64,000 nucleotides of DNA from Rebecca billardiae RCC1528 (lineage: Eukaryota > Haptophyta): NCBI GenBank assembly GCA_965240325.2, contig OZ251229.1, positions 2,046,001 through 2,110,000 on the forward strand, given 5' to 3'. Made by a program: the position numbers and the translations under genes. Shown here in pieces: positions 9,767 through 27,267 of this stretch (positions within the stretch are counted from its first letter, which is position 1; the number at the start of each line of letters is the position of its first letter). The notes beneath the pieces were generated by a model. That model saw only the letters and a list, made by a program, of their open reading frames with translations, ran no database searches and had not been told where the DNA came from.

Positions 9767-11240
9767 GACGGCGGGAGGCAAGATGGCGAAGAAACAGCCC
9801 CGGCGTCGCGTTCGCTCGAGGCTCGGAGGTCCGTGCGAGCCGACGGGGGCTCGAGCGGCACGGGGCGCACGTCTGGCGGGCAGACCATGCACGTGGGCCT
9901 TCCGAACCGCTCGCCGACGGCCTCGCTCCGCCGCTTCTCGCGCTCGCGAGCTGTGTCCGTGCGCGCGCGGTGGGCGGGCGTCGCGCAGCTCGACGCGAGG
10001 CGTCCACGGCGGATATTGGGCCCAGCTGGGCGCTCGAACGGCTTCGACGTGCGGGGCCGGTCATGTACGTGCGCGCGCGCGCGCCGGGGCCGTCCGGCGA
10101 CCTTGTGGTTGTGCTGCGGGAACGACGTCACACCCGGGCGGCACTGCGAGGTTCTGCGCGGGCCCATGTGCATGCATGTGCGCGAGGCGTGGGTGGGCTC
10201 GCGATGGCGGGGCGCGTTGGTCGAAGCTGCGCCATGGTCGTCGGCGCCGGCTAGGTGCCGTCGGGCGCGCGCGGCGGTCCATTCGGGGCCACGCGGGCCG
10301 CCGGGAGCTCGTGCGCAGCCGCTCGGCCAGATAGGTGGCCCCGGCGGCAGTCTGAACGAGGTCAGCACTTCACATTTCGACAAACTCCGCACCCCCGCTC
10401 GTGGTGGGCCACCATGCGGCGCACCAGGGGGTGCAAGCAAGCAGCCGTCCCGAGGAAACTGTTGGTAGGATTCGAAAATATTGTCGAAAATGTCGAAATA
10501 AGGGCTTTTTCAAGGATTTTCCGTATTATTTTCGAATCCTACCAACAGTTTCCTCGGGACGGCTGCTTGCTTGCACCCCCTGGTGCGCGGCATGGTGGCC
10601 CACCACGAGCGGGGGTGCGGAGTTTGTCGAAATGTGAAGTGCTGACCTCGTTCAGACTGCCGCCGGGGCCACCTATCTGGCCGAGCGGCTGCGCACGAGC
10701 TCCCGGCGGCCCGCGTGGCCCCGAATGGACCGCCGCGCGCGCCCGACGGCACCTAGCCGGCGCCGACGACCATGGCGCAGCTTCGACCAACGCGCCCCGC
10801 CATCGCGAGCCCACCCACGCCTCGCGCACATGCATGCACATGGGCCCGCGCAGAACCTCGCAGTGCCGCCCGGGTGTGACGTCGTTCCCGCAGCACAACC
10901 ACAAGGTCGCCGGACGGCCCCGGCGCGCGCGCGCGCACGTACATGACCGGCCCCGCACGTCGAAGCCGTTCGAGCGCCCAGCTGGGCCCAATATCCGCCG
11001 TGGACGCCTCGCGTCGAGCTGCGCGACGCCCGCCCACCGCGCGCGCACGGACACAGCTCGCGAGCGCTAGAAGCGGCGGAGCGAGGCCGTCGGCGAGCGG
11101 TTCGGAAGGCCCATGTGCATGGTCTGCCCGCCAGACGTGCGCCCCGTGCCGCTCGAGCCCCCGCCGGCTCGCACGGGCCTCCAAGCCTCGAGCGAGCGCG
11201 ACGCCGGGGCTGTTTCTTCGCCATCTTGCCTCCCGCCGTC
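9767..11240. repeat. giant hairpin: 713-bp inverted arms, 48-bp loop
   Basis: Bases 9767-10479 and 10528-11240 pair throughout: paired positions always sum to 21007, so there is no net length change between arms, and only scattered substitutions are visible. The AT-rich loop contains TTGTCGAAAATGTCGAAATA. Outside 9767 and 11240 the similarity fades. Every long ORF inside has a mirror image on the other strand, so none is called as a gene. Confidence 0.9.
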
Positions 11241-11343
11241 TGTTTCCGGAGGTGCCACCTTAAAAACCCACATTTGTAAGACCCCTTGGTTCACGGAATC
11301 ACGGCCCTTGCTCGGTTCGGGCTGCGCGGGGAACTTAATAAAC

Positions 11344-13061
<1,718 letters not shown>

Positions 13062-14089
13062 CGGGCTTGGCTATCGGCGATCGGGCATGGCCATGCAGGC
13101 GAGCTCGGGGGCAAGCAGGCGCCCGCCTCTCGGGTGGGCGGCCCGGGCTTTTTTGAGTGCGCCGCCAGATGGACCCCATGGCTTATCTCCTAAACCCCTG
13201 GACGGGTAAATCCAGCCCCCCCCCCCCCCCCCCCCCCTGGGGGTCCGGGAGGCCGCGACCAGTGTCGACGCTGAGTCCGGGCGACGTCGCCAACTCGCCA
13301 AGCGGCGGCTGGAGGAGCGACGGGCGCGTGAGCGTGGCGGCTCGCGGGTATCACCGGCCTTGTGGCACGTAGTCGCGCGTGTGCGCGCCGTCGCATTGCG
13401 TGTACAACACCAGACGCTGACTCCCATGCCATTGCCACGCCCTGAAGACTGCCTCGGCACCTTGTGTCTGCGTTCAAATGCTCACGAAGCTGGCTCGCGG
13501 CGCTTGTGGCAGTGCCTAGCGTGCAAGAAGCTGCTACGAGTGGCGCCATAGCACTCAAGACCCGGCCGTCACGCATGGGGCTAGTCGGGTAGGCTAATCT
13601 GTGCTATGGGCGACCAGAAAAGCAGCTCGATCAGTGATCCGTGACTCTGGAAATGTCGCGCGGCACACACCGTTTGAAACGCGAGAGCGCGGCGCGTGCC
13701 TAACGTGACCTCTTTCAGGCGGCGTGCGGGGTCGGAAGTCCAGCGCGCGTGTACGTATACATTGTGGATACATACCCCCACCTTCCCGAGCCATCTAATC
13801 GCGCCCAGGCTCCCCACATGTCGAATCGGCTGGCAGGAAGTGACCGCTCGGCACAAGCTCAAGCCCGCAAGTGGTTGCGCGCGCCAACCGCAAGGGCGAC
13901 GAGCGAGGAGAGACATCAGCGGGCTGCTTTGTCGACGTTCCCCTGCGTCTTGGGGCCCGCCCCGCCCAGCGTGCCGCCACGGAACGCCCCGCAATCGACC
14001 GCTAGGACGCTCGGCGAGCACGCACCCACCGCCGCCACGGCAGCCGTCCCCCCGAGCCAGGGGTGTAGGGGACAAGCCCATGGACATCG
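13062..14089. other. arm-specific sequence without a clear gene
   Basis: About 13062-13140 still matches the sequence upstream of copy 1 (3880-3966). The rest, about 950 bp, is absent from the left arm. It contains a C homopolymer (13217-13240) and a short plus-strand frame near 13430-13550 with two CxxC-like pairs (PEDCLGTLC, WQCLACKKLL), too small to call. Confidence 0.4.
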
Positions 14090-14718
14090 GAACGAGGTCG
14101 GAACGTGTTACTGCCGGAAGCGGTGCATGTGGGCCGAACGACACCTATTACTGCGTATGTTTTGGCTATCAGTCGTAATGCGAATTGTGCGCGGTCCGGG
14201 GCACGAGATGCAGTGGAGATACGAATTCGTTGAGGTAGGGCCGCGAGCTGCGATCTCCGAACGCTTTGCACACTAATCTGGTCCGATCTCGGGTAGCCCA
14301 AAAGTTGCGTGAAGTTGGGAGCACCCTTGCGCAGCGGGTAACCAGTTTGAAGTTACGCGCTGACGGGCGGTTTGCGGCTCAGAGTTGGCCTCACCACCCT
14401 ACCCTGATTCCGTCTCCTCAGCTCATATGGCTTGTGCCCTCAGAGTGGCGAATTATCCTGTATCCATGTCTGACCCTTAACCAGATTCCAGCACTTCTGT
14501 GCGCTGACGGCTGGCGATACCCTAATCCGCCTCCGAGTGATAGCAATGTGCGCTCGCGGCTGTATCGGTGTCTATGTTTAATCCCTAACCCGATTTACCA
14601 CTGCGTATGTGCGCTGGCGGCTGGCGTTGACCCTAATGACCTCCCCCTGTGATCGCGTGTGCGCCTCCGATCCGGTAACGGCTACCCGTCATCGACTTTT
14701 CATAGTATAAAGTGTGTA
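14090..14718 (-). repeat. right arm of the 11.4-kb inverted structure
   Basis: Reverse-complement counterpart of 3298-3840, ending GACTTTTCATAGTATAAAGTGT. The subrepeats with CCTAA-type words and TGTGCGCT-GCGG phrases match the left arm; the ATCTGGTCCGATCTCGGGTAGCC segment (about 14277-14299) marks the middle of the match. The palindrome/(TA)n module begins immediately outside. Confidence 0.8.
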
Positions 14719-14797
14719 AACAGTCAGACGCTCTGAATCGGCCCCCTCGCTCAGAGCGCTCTGAGCGAGGGGGCCGATCAGAGCTACTGTATGTATG

Positions 14798-14881
<84 letters not shown>

Positions 14882-14940
14882 CGACGTGGTATGCAACGGG
14901 CAGGCGTCAGAGTCAGCAAGCTGTAGCGGCAGATCGAGCA
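14717..14940. repeat. palindrome + (TA)n module, copy 2
   Basis: Second copy of the 11344-11579 module in the same orientation, with a shorter TA tract (about 14803-14879) preceded by TATGTATGTATG. A short acidic minus-strand tail ([12 protein letters not shown] then stop) follows at about 14960-15030, just before the next TA tract. Confidence 0.85.
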
Positions 14941-15027
14941 GCAGAGACAAACACCAGGATCAGCGCTCCTCGCCGTCGTCCCCCCCCTCGTAGTCGCCCA
15001 TCACTCCATCGCCGAGCGGAAGCTCGA

Positions 15028-18724
<3,697 letters not shown>

Positions 18725-21700
18725 TGGCCGGAGTGGATGGCTCCTACGTCCCAGGCAGGGGCCAGGGGGCAGCTGCTGTGGCATATGCGCTACCCCTCAC
18801 ACCGGGCGGCGAGCGCCATGCCATCACCATCTTCACTGCCACGTACCCTGGCGAGCAGTCGGCCCAGAACTCTGAGATTGCCGCTGCCACCCTGGGAGTG
18901 AAGGTGCTCTCTACTATTGGAGTGCGGCACGCCCACATAGGGTGGGACTGCGATACTGCCCTGCACCACACCCTCCGCGCCCGACCGGACTTGACAGCCC
19001 CGGGAGAGTCTGCTCCCCGCCAGGGCACTGGCACCGCAGCCAAGCTCCTCTCTGGCAGCCCCCACATGGTGCGCCTCCTCCGGCTCCTGGACATCTGCGT
19101 CCCGCCGGCGTCGGGTCACCAGTGGGCGTTTCGCCACCAACAGGCAGGTCATGCGGAACTAGACCGCCTGGTTGGCAACACCCTGGCCCCATGGTGGTCG
19201 GCCCGCGACAATGCCTTCTGCGTGAGCTCTGCCCAATGCGAAGCGCTGCTGCGCATAGTGCTCGGACATGCCCCTGGCACCCCTCGCGAAGCTGCGCTCC
19301 GTACGGTCTGCAACCTGTGTGCGGATTGGGCCAGCAAGCAGGTCGCCAGGGGTGACCAGCAGGCATCGTTCGCGCTGGGGCCGATGGTCTGGCTGCCGTA
19401 CAGAGTGTCACTGATGGAGCACTGCTCTGCCACGTTGCTACCATCCTGCCCAAACCAGGTCCGCACCCGCGTCATGGACAGGGCGCGCAGGGCTGCGCTG
19501 GAGGCACATGCTGCCACGCCTGCTGCAGCAGCGAAGTACAGGCTCAAACTGGCTGGCCCCGACAGTGACCAGGCACCCGACCACCAGGGCGGTACCCCGC
19601 TCCCATGCGATGTCCGCGAGTCCACACACTCGCTTCAGAACCAGTGGTGCCGCGAGCGCATCAGTAAGTTTGTGCTGCGCTGCGCGGTCGGTGCACTGGT
19701 TTACAATGCGGATGCTGTGGCAGCCACACCGGCCCTGGCTGGTGTCTGGCGACGGTGCACCAGCTCGCGGGCGACCTATGCCCTGGGCACAGAGTGCCTA
19801 TTCTGCCTGAAGGCGGGGGACCCGAACCCAGGGCCGGATAGCGTGCACCACGTCTTCCATCAGTGCCCGCACGCACACGCACAGTCGCGGGACGCTGAGG
19901 ACAGGGTGGGAGCTGCGATACGCAAGGCCTCGAATGGCGCCATCCCACAGCTCGAAGCCACCCGACTTGCGGTCCAGGCGACGCTTCACCCCTTCTACTA
20001 TGCTGGCAAGGTGACTGAGGCCACTGTCACTGCTGTGAAGCAAGCACTGGCTGCCCACCAGCCGCCTGGCAGCCAGCCGGTGCAGTACGCCAGGGGGATG
20101 ATCCACAATCCCTTGGCCCTGGCCGCCAGCAAAATCCACGACAAGCGCAGGGCGCTGAGCCTCAGCTCGGCATATGCCAAGACGTATGACTTGGATAAGT
20201 ACTGGGCCCTCCTCCATAAGCAAGGGCGGGCGGCTGCCAGCCAGGCGGAGCCCGCCCCTGCGGCTGAGGTGGCAGAGCCAGACCCACCTGCTGAAGACTC
20301 GCCAGCCCCCAATGAGCTGCTGCAACAGCAGCCGGCCACAGGCGCAGCAGCTGCCCCACCGGCTGCAGATGCCCCCGCCAGCGATGCGCAGGCGCCCGCT
20401 GCGTTGGGGCCTGACCTTGCTCCAGCAGAGGCGAGCCACCCCCTGCCTGCACAGCTGCTGGGCCCGGTGCAGGAGGGCGCCGCAGCTGAGCCGCCAGCAG
20501 CAGCGCACGCTGGCCTGGCTGGCGCTGCGCTGCACGGCACACAGCGTGGCAGCAGGCGGCGGCCCCGCTCGCCCGATGCAGACGCCCTGGCACACCAGGA
20601 TGATAACGGTGTGAGTGGCCCCCCTGCCCAGCAGCGGCGGTTGGCAGCAGCAGCAGGCTCCACCCCTCGCACTGCTGGCCCCCCAATCGACGATGTGGCT
20701 GCCGGCCACGCTCAGCACCCTACTGCAGACCGGCAGCCCGCAGTGCAGCTGCCACCTATGCCCGCCTACGTTGCTGTCCAGCCACAGCGGCGCGGGGCGG
20801 CCACTGAGCTGCTGGCAGCAGTGGGGCATGCTGTGTACCCTACTTGCATGCATGGCGACTGCCTCCTGTTGGCAGCCATGGGCTATGTCGAGGAACGTGC
20901 CGCCGCAGTGGGCCCCTGCACCGCAGCCTACCAGGCAGTCCGCTTCCTCAGGGCAGCTGCTGTGGACTGGGTGCTCGGCACAGCACATCTCTCACGGACA
21001 CACCGGCTTCAACCGGGGTTCGTGGATGCTGATGGACTGGAGGCAATCAGCATGTCTGACAGCTATAGGGCCACGTACCATGGGCAGGGTGCCCAGCCAA
21101 CCCTGCACGAGTTCGCCGCGCCGCTCAGGGCTGCAGCGAGCTACGGGGCCGATGGCAGGCTCGCCGCCGGTGGGGCGTCGAGGTACTGGCCCACTGTCAT
21201 GATACCCGCGGTTGCGGCCGTCATGGGGCGTGACATCGCAGTGTTCCAGCCGCGCGCCAGCCAGACTGCCCCTGCTGATGGGACAGCAGGCAGGCCAGAG
21301 AGCTCGGATGCAGTCGGGCACCTGGTGGCGTGCACGCTGTATAGGCACGTGCCGCGGTGGTCCAGCATGAACAACCCAGTGTATACGGACCCCCAACGCT
21401 GGCAACACCCACAGGGGGGGCCTGCAGGTGCTCCCGCTGACCCGCGCCAGCAACAGTCGGTACGCGAACGCCTCCTTACGCGTGACCCAACTCTTGCAGC
21501 AGTGTACTTTGATGGCACCGGGCACTACGAGCCTGTGCTGCCGCTGCCGAGCCGACCGGGGCTCGAGCATAGGGAGCGCGGCCCCACAAGCAATCGGCGC
21601 GGCAAACAGCCCAGGGACCGGCCAGACGACTGCTCTGAGGACCATGGCACAGGTGCTGGTGATGGGCAGCGGCGGTTGCCAGACAGCTCTGCACTGCCTC

Positions 21701-22338
21701 CTCCCAGCACTGCTGCAGGCACCGGCAAGCGCCCTATGCACAGGGGCTTCACAGGCAGCCCCCAGTCACCGGTGGCACGCGGCCCCCCGCTTGGACACCC
21801 CCCGGGGTGTAGCCAGGGAGGTGCCAGCAGCAGCGCCGGCGCGCAAGCACCACCAGTCGCGCCGCGTGGCGACCCCCCCGCTGTGGGGCGTGGCCCGCCG
21901 GCCAAACGGCGCAGCCCGGATTCCGATACCCTGCAGCAGCCTCTCTGGCCTGGCGCCCCCGCTCCTGACCAGCCCAGACCCCCGACGCCTGCGGTGCCTG
22001 AGGCCCCACCCCTGCGCAAGTCTGCCAGGCTGTGCCAGCGCCGCACGCGCGGAGCAGGCGCCACTGCAGCTCCTCACCAGCGAGACGACGCTTCGCGCGC
22101 ACCCGGCGTGCATGCACAGCCCGCCCTGGAGCAGCCCGCCGAGGCGGACCTTGGGCAGCAGCCCTACATGCAGGTCGGCACACGCGGAGGGGTGGCACCA
22201 GTGCCGGCCCCAGCCCGTAAGCGCAAGCAGCCGGATGCCCCGGCCCTCGCCGCTGGTGAGCCAGCGAACCCTCCGGGCAACAGAACCCTGCCGCCGGCCT
22301 TGAGGCCGACACGCCATACCGGGGCACATATCACCTGA

Positions 22339-22706
22339 GGGCCAGGCCTTCTGTGTGATAAGCTACCCCAGTCATGCCGCTTGCTATACGCCTTCCCCAA
22401 CCGACAGTGGGGCTCCACGTTCCTTACTACATCCTCATCCTGTCGGCGCGCTGTTGCATCGGCGCCCAGTCGGCGAGTTCGGACGACGACGTTTTGTGGA
22501 CGACGGTGGGGCGAGGACGACGGGCGCTGGCGCGCCGCGAGGCGGCCGCAGCCCTCATCCAGGCCTCGCAGAGTCGCAGGCGGACGGCTGAACGAATTTT
22601 CCCGGCGGCGCTACCATCGGCGACGGCTTCATGGGCGGTGACAGTTGGCGGGCGTCAATCTCGCCTGCCTGAGCTGTGTGCGTCTCTTATTCTTAAGTAA
22701 ACTGTA
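22339..22706 (+). repeat. LINE 3' UTR and tail
   Basis: After the stop codon, 22497-22694 is repeated at 59436-59622. The last 40-50 bp (CTCGCCTGCCTGAGCTGTGT then GCGTCTCTTATTCTT) also occur alone at 56701-56739, and inverted at 59101-59136 and about 63214-63260. The tail ends TAAACTGTA, where the next transposon starts. Confidence 0.8.
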
Positions 22707-24981
22707 CAGGTGCTATGGCCTATTTCTGGACGGAAAATCCAAGTAGCTCTCACGTCCAGCCATGGCGGACTAGCCCGCCCACGATGCCACCACGCCAACC
22801 AGCGTGGAGTTAAAGGTAGGCACACGAAGTCTCATCGTCATCGGCCATCGCGTTGGTGAGCAACGTGCTCGACTTCGTCATAGCCCAGATCTGGGCACAT
22901 GCCGTTTTCTGGACAAACCGTGCACGTGCGGTCGTGAAGCTGTGCGCGCATGTTGGGTGGGCCAGGAATGCTTGAGACCGGACAGGAAGGGCCGCAGTAG
23001 CTCGCTGGACTTACTTGACGACCTAGTCCAGGCATATACCACGCGTTCTCTGCTCCACTACAGTAGTCCATTCACCTGCGTTCGGTGCCTGGCACATGCT
23101 ACGCGCGCGCGTTCTCACAAAGCACCGGCGTTGTCATGCAGCTATCTGATAGCTGAGCTCTGCACGCGATCGGTCTCATCAGCCGACCATGTGCTAGATC
23201 ACCAGTTCTGTGAGCCCACACCCTCCTGCGACAGCGTCGCCATCCACTCCGGGGTAACCGTGCGCTGCTGCGCGCGGCCTGAAGCGGCGCGCCGTCGGCG
23301 TCGGCCGATGCTGACGCCCCTGTGTGTCGGATGCGTCATGCGTGCGGAGCACTGGACTGCCGTGACACACGAGACAGACGAGTACCCGAGCAGTCTCGTC
23401 CCGGCCGATCATATATCAAAGACTAGGCTTGTCATCACTCCGCTGCGGCGAGTCGTTAACGACAGCTACCCCCGTGATATAAACCTATACTGCTAGGGTC
23501 TAAGCGTCATCCTGATCGTGATTGTCATGTCGATGTCGATGACAGCCTCGTCCGAAGGCGCACCCACGAGATGCGGCTGGCACTTCTGCTTCTTGCATGC
23601 CGTCTTCTGCACGCGCCTGCAATGCGGGCAGAAGTGATGCGTCCGGCACGTGCACGTCGCGGCCAAATCTGCGCCGCACGCGCATGGCTCAGCCGAGTTG
23701 GCGCGCGCCCTCTCGCAGGCCTTGAAGGCGCGCTCGAGCGCATCGCGATGGTCGAAGTTCGCAGCTGCCGCGGCCTCGGTCTCGGCGCGCCGTAGCGCCT
23801 TCGCAGCGCGCTTTGCCTCGGCATCGGCGGCCGCCGTCACAGCCGCCTCATCGGCTGCCTCCTGGCCCTCGAGGAAGCACCCCAGCTCGGCCGAGCCGAA
23901 CTTCTCCTTGTTTGCGCGCTTCCGGCCGCCCTGGACCTTCTTGCCCACGACGTCGAACGGCAGCAGCGCCTCCGCCTCCTCGGCGTTGGGCGTCTTGACC
24001 GTCGTCTCGTGCCACTTGATCTGAGCACGGAGGCTCTCGATCACCTTCTGCTGCTCGGAGAGACGGTGCTGCAGGTCGATCGTCGAGCCGGCACGGTGGG
24101 TGGAGGACACGGGCGTGTACTCGGCCGGGATGCCACCGGCGCCGTAGTCGATCGCGCGGCGCACCGCACCGCGGTGGCCGGCGCCCTCCGCGGCCGCGGG
24201 AGCAGCCTCGAACACGCGCTCGGGGTTGAGCAGCAGATCGGCGGCCGCGAACTTGTCCTGCTGCATCAAGCCGATGTCGACGCCGCTCGCGGTGATGCCG
24301 CAGCGCTTGAAGGCGCCGATGACGCTCTCCTTCTTACAGAAGCCCTCCCACGAGTACCCAGGAGAAGGAGGAAGTCGCGCTTCGAGAGAGACTTCTTCGC
24401 GCCCTCGCCCGCCGCGCGCCGCCGCCCCTCCTCGTCCGAGTCGTCGCCCCCGTCGCCGTCGTCGTCGCTGCCGCCCTCATCCTCGTCGTCATCGCCGTCG
24501 CCGTCGACTGCGTCCTCGAGGTTGATCTCATCGTCGCCGAGATCGGCGCGCACCTCGCGCATGCGCTGCGCGAGCAGCTTCGACTGCTGGTAGCGCGCCC
24601 ACTTCTTGGTACTCACCGAGCAGTAGTAGTGCAGCACCTGGTTGATCTGGTCGAGCGGCTGCGTCAGCCCCGTCGTGTCCGGCGGGCTGAGGTAGACGTG
24701 ATGAAGGCGGGCCACCGATCCGAGCTGATCGCGCGGTCGACCGCGCCCTTCGCACGCCCCGCGTCTGCCTCATCGCGGCACCACTTCAGCGCCGTGCGCA
24801 GCTGCCGCTGCTTCTCGTCGTGGTTGGACTTGTTAATGGCGTACTCCGCCTGGTTCCGGGGGTTGGCGATGCGCGCTGCCGGCGTCTTGCGCCGCTTGGC
24901 GGGCGACTCGTCGGTGCGCTTCACCATGGCCACGCGCTTGTCCAGAAAACGGCATCGTCCAGAAATAGGCCATAGCACCTG
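22707..24981. mobile_element. pogo/Tigger-like DNA transposon, defective
   Basis: Ends are a perfect 26-bp inverted repeat starting CAGGTGCTATGGCCTATTTC; TA flanks both sides (22705-22706 and 24982-24983), as expected for Tc1/mariner/pogo elements. A subterminal motif (TGCCGTTTTCTGGACAA) is adjacent to the right end but about 160 bp in from the left end. The minus-strand transposase inside is deleted and frameshifted. A 230-codon plus-strand frame (22804-23496) has no recognisable domain and is not called. Confidence 0.88.
23493..24927 (-). pseudogene. DDE transposase, pogo/CENP-B-like, internally deleted
   Basis: Reading from 24927: MVKRTDESPAKRRK opens a basic, helix-rich amino end (NQAEYAINKSNHDEKQRQL, KGAVDRAISSDRW). 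The frame then jumps to LSPPDTTGLTQPLDQINQV, the conserved block with the proline and QPLDQ near the last catalytic acid in pogo/Tigger transposases, so the middle of the DDE domain is deleted. An Asp/Glu-rich stretch follows, then another frameshift near 24350-24370 into YSWEGFCKKESVIGAF, a coiled-coil-like region, and a Cys-rich end (CACGADLAATCTC, HHFCPHCRRV, KKQKCQPH). It is not functional as it stands. Confidence 0.82.
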
Positions 24982-26777
24982 TAGGGTTTATTCCGCCCGC
25001 CCCACTGGCGAGCGCGGTGCGGGACGCACATCGCACTGGGGCGGTGCTCTAGCACTGCACTCACGGCGCGCCGCGATGTGTTCGGGCGGTGGACGGGGCC
25101 GAATCGGCCGAGAGTGACGGTGCGATGGGCCGTGGTGACTCTGCCATCACCCAGTGATCTCGTGCGGTGCCAGCTCGCCCTTCGCTTCGTCGCCACTCGC
25201 ACTCGCACCAGTGCGTGCGCCCATGGCTTGCCTTTCGCGCGCTGTGTTCCCGCGCAGTGTGTGCTTGGCAGCAGGGTGCTGGTGGCCGGTGGTTGCCGGC
25301 GCGGAGGAACGGAATGTTCGCAGCTACGCTACATCCCAGACGCCATGTGCCCGTCCTCGTCGAGCGATGGACAGACACGCGTGTCGCGCATGCGCTCGCG
25401 GAAGCAGGCTGCACAGCGGCGCGCGGGCCTGGCTGCACGCGGAGGACAAGCTGCACCACACAGCTGCCCCCGCCATGAGCCCCAGCTGCGTACGCACCTC
25501 TCCCGTGTTGTCTGATCCGCCAGGCCGACACCGCGCGGAGACTGCGTGAGACACCGACAGTCAGCGGCCACGGCGCACACAGGTCACTGGCACATGCGGC
25601 GGCGCGCAGCAGCTGATGCAGCCGTTGCTTCGATAGATGAAACAGCAACAGCGCCGGTGGCAGTCGCCCCATCGCTGCCGCTGGCACACCCGCACTTGCT
25701 GACATATCGCCAACAGCACTCGCAGCCCTTGCACCTCCGGCAGCTGTGGCTCGACGATCGGCTGAGCGGCGGCAATCTGAGGCACTGTCGTCCGAGCAGC
25801 CGCGCGGGAAGGTGCTTCGGGGGGTCGCTGTCGCGGGAGTCCTGCTCCAAGCAGCTGGTGCAGATGCTGCGGCTGGGACAGCAACTGTTGTTGCTCGCGT
25901 TGGCAGCTTCAACGCAGCCGTACCAGCGTTATGCAGAGGGGATGACTTGTGGGATTGGGATTTTATATGCAGCCTCTTTTTACATTCCGCCTTGCAGGGA
26001 TTTTAATGGCGGGCCGTAGGTCCGCCCCTTGTAGTGCCCGGGAAAAAGATAAGAAAAAGAAAAGAAAAAAGAAAATCGCCTCGCAAAGAAAAGAAAATCG
26101 CCTCCCTCACTGCTGGGTCGCTTCGCTCACTACCGGGCGCCCTCGCAGCTCCCACTGGGGACGCTCGGCCGAAAACCATCTCCCCGATGGCGCGGAGCGC
26201 GTGGGCGGCGCGCGCCAAATCCAACGCCGGCGCGGACATCGCGCGGGGATTCCCGAACGGTGTTTTCGCCCGATTCGCGATTGCTGCCCTCGTCGTCTCG
26301 CGTGCAGGTCGAACGGGGGCCAAATCGACCCGTTTGGAGCGGTACGCTCGGCGCGTCGACACGATCGTGCGACCTGGGGCGGTCCTCGCCCGACTTGCAC
26401 GTCGAAAGCTCGCACCGGCCATAGCATCAAGCGCTGCGCACGATGGCCGCCTCGCTCGATTCACCGTCGCGCGTCGGGCTCGGTGCGGAAAGGCCCTCAT
26501 CACGAGGCGTCTCGCGGGCGGGAAGCGCCATCGCACGCGACGCAAGCTTTGGCGCGGCCTTCTGACCTCGATGATCGCCGGAATCCGCGCACCGGACTGT
26601 CGCGTGCCACAACTTCTCAAAGCCGCGGGCGCATGCAAATCCGTTTGCTACAGCTGTACCAGTTCCCGGCCAAGCCGAAGGGCCGGCCCTTGTCCCGGCG
26701 ATCATCTTTCGCGATCGCGGCCAAAGATCGCTCGGCGCTCGCGGTCCCTCACAGCCGAAAGCCCACGTCCGGCCTGC

Positions 26778-27267
26778 ATGGCGTCGACGGTGACCAATGC
26801 GACGGAGGCGCAGCGCAAAGCGGCGTACGAGGCGCAGCGAACGCAGCTGCCGTGTCTGTCGCCGTGGCAGGAACCGCGTCTTGGCGAGTCGGCGGCCCTC
26901 GTCGCACAGCGCTATGACCGATCCCAGAGGCGCCTCCGCCACGAGCTGAAACGCCGAGCGTGCAGTGGCACATGCGCTGCGCTTCCTGTGCCTGCTCGAG
27001 CAGCGCGTGCCCACCCTCGATCGCGAGTGGCACACGCTCTCGCACTGCGCTCGCGCGCACCGCCGACAGCTCCTGATACCGCCGAACGTGCGGGTGCCGG
27101 ACCTGTCGCGCGAAGCGGTGAGCGCCGACGAGCGCTTGGACCTGGACGCGTTGTTGCGCAGCGTGGCGGCCGTGCACGACGCCGACGCGACCTTCATCGC
27201 CGAGCCCATCGTGCCCGGAGCGGACATCGGCATCCTCGCAACACACGATCTCAGCTGGCGGCAGGAG
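26778..27267 (+). pseudogene. gene fragment inside the long-inverted-repeat element
   Basis: MASTVTNATEAQRKAAYEAQ starts a frame that reads to about 26950 (LRHELKRRA). It resumes one frame over at about 26955 with AVAHALRFLCLLEQRV, ARAHRRQLLIPPNVRVPDLS, ERLDLDALLRSVAAVHDAD and ATHDLSWRQE, then meets a good GTAAG donor at 27268. A single-base frameshift near 26950 is the simplest reading; a short intron is possible. The family is unknown. Position between inverted ends suggests transduplicated host sequence. Confidence 0.45.

Noticed and set aside
9753-11224. ORFs of 140-350 codons inside the large hairpin
   Set aside because: Each has a mirror-image partner in the other arm and no domain; openness is explained by GC content.
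22804-23496. 230-codon plus-strand ORF inside the pogo-like element
   Set aside because: No domain or compositional support, and it lies opposite the transposase orientation next to the inverted end.
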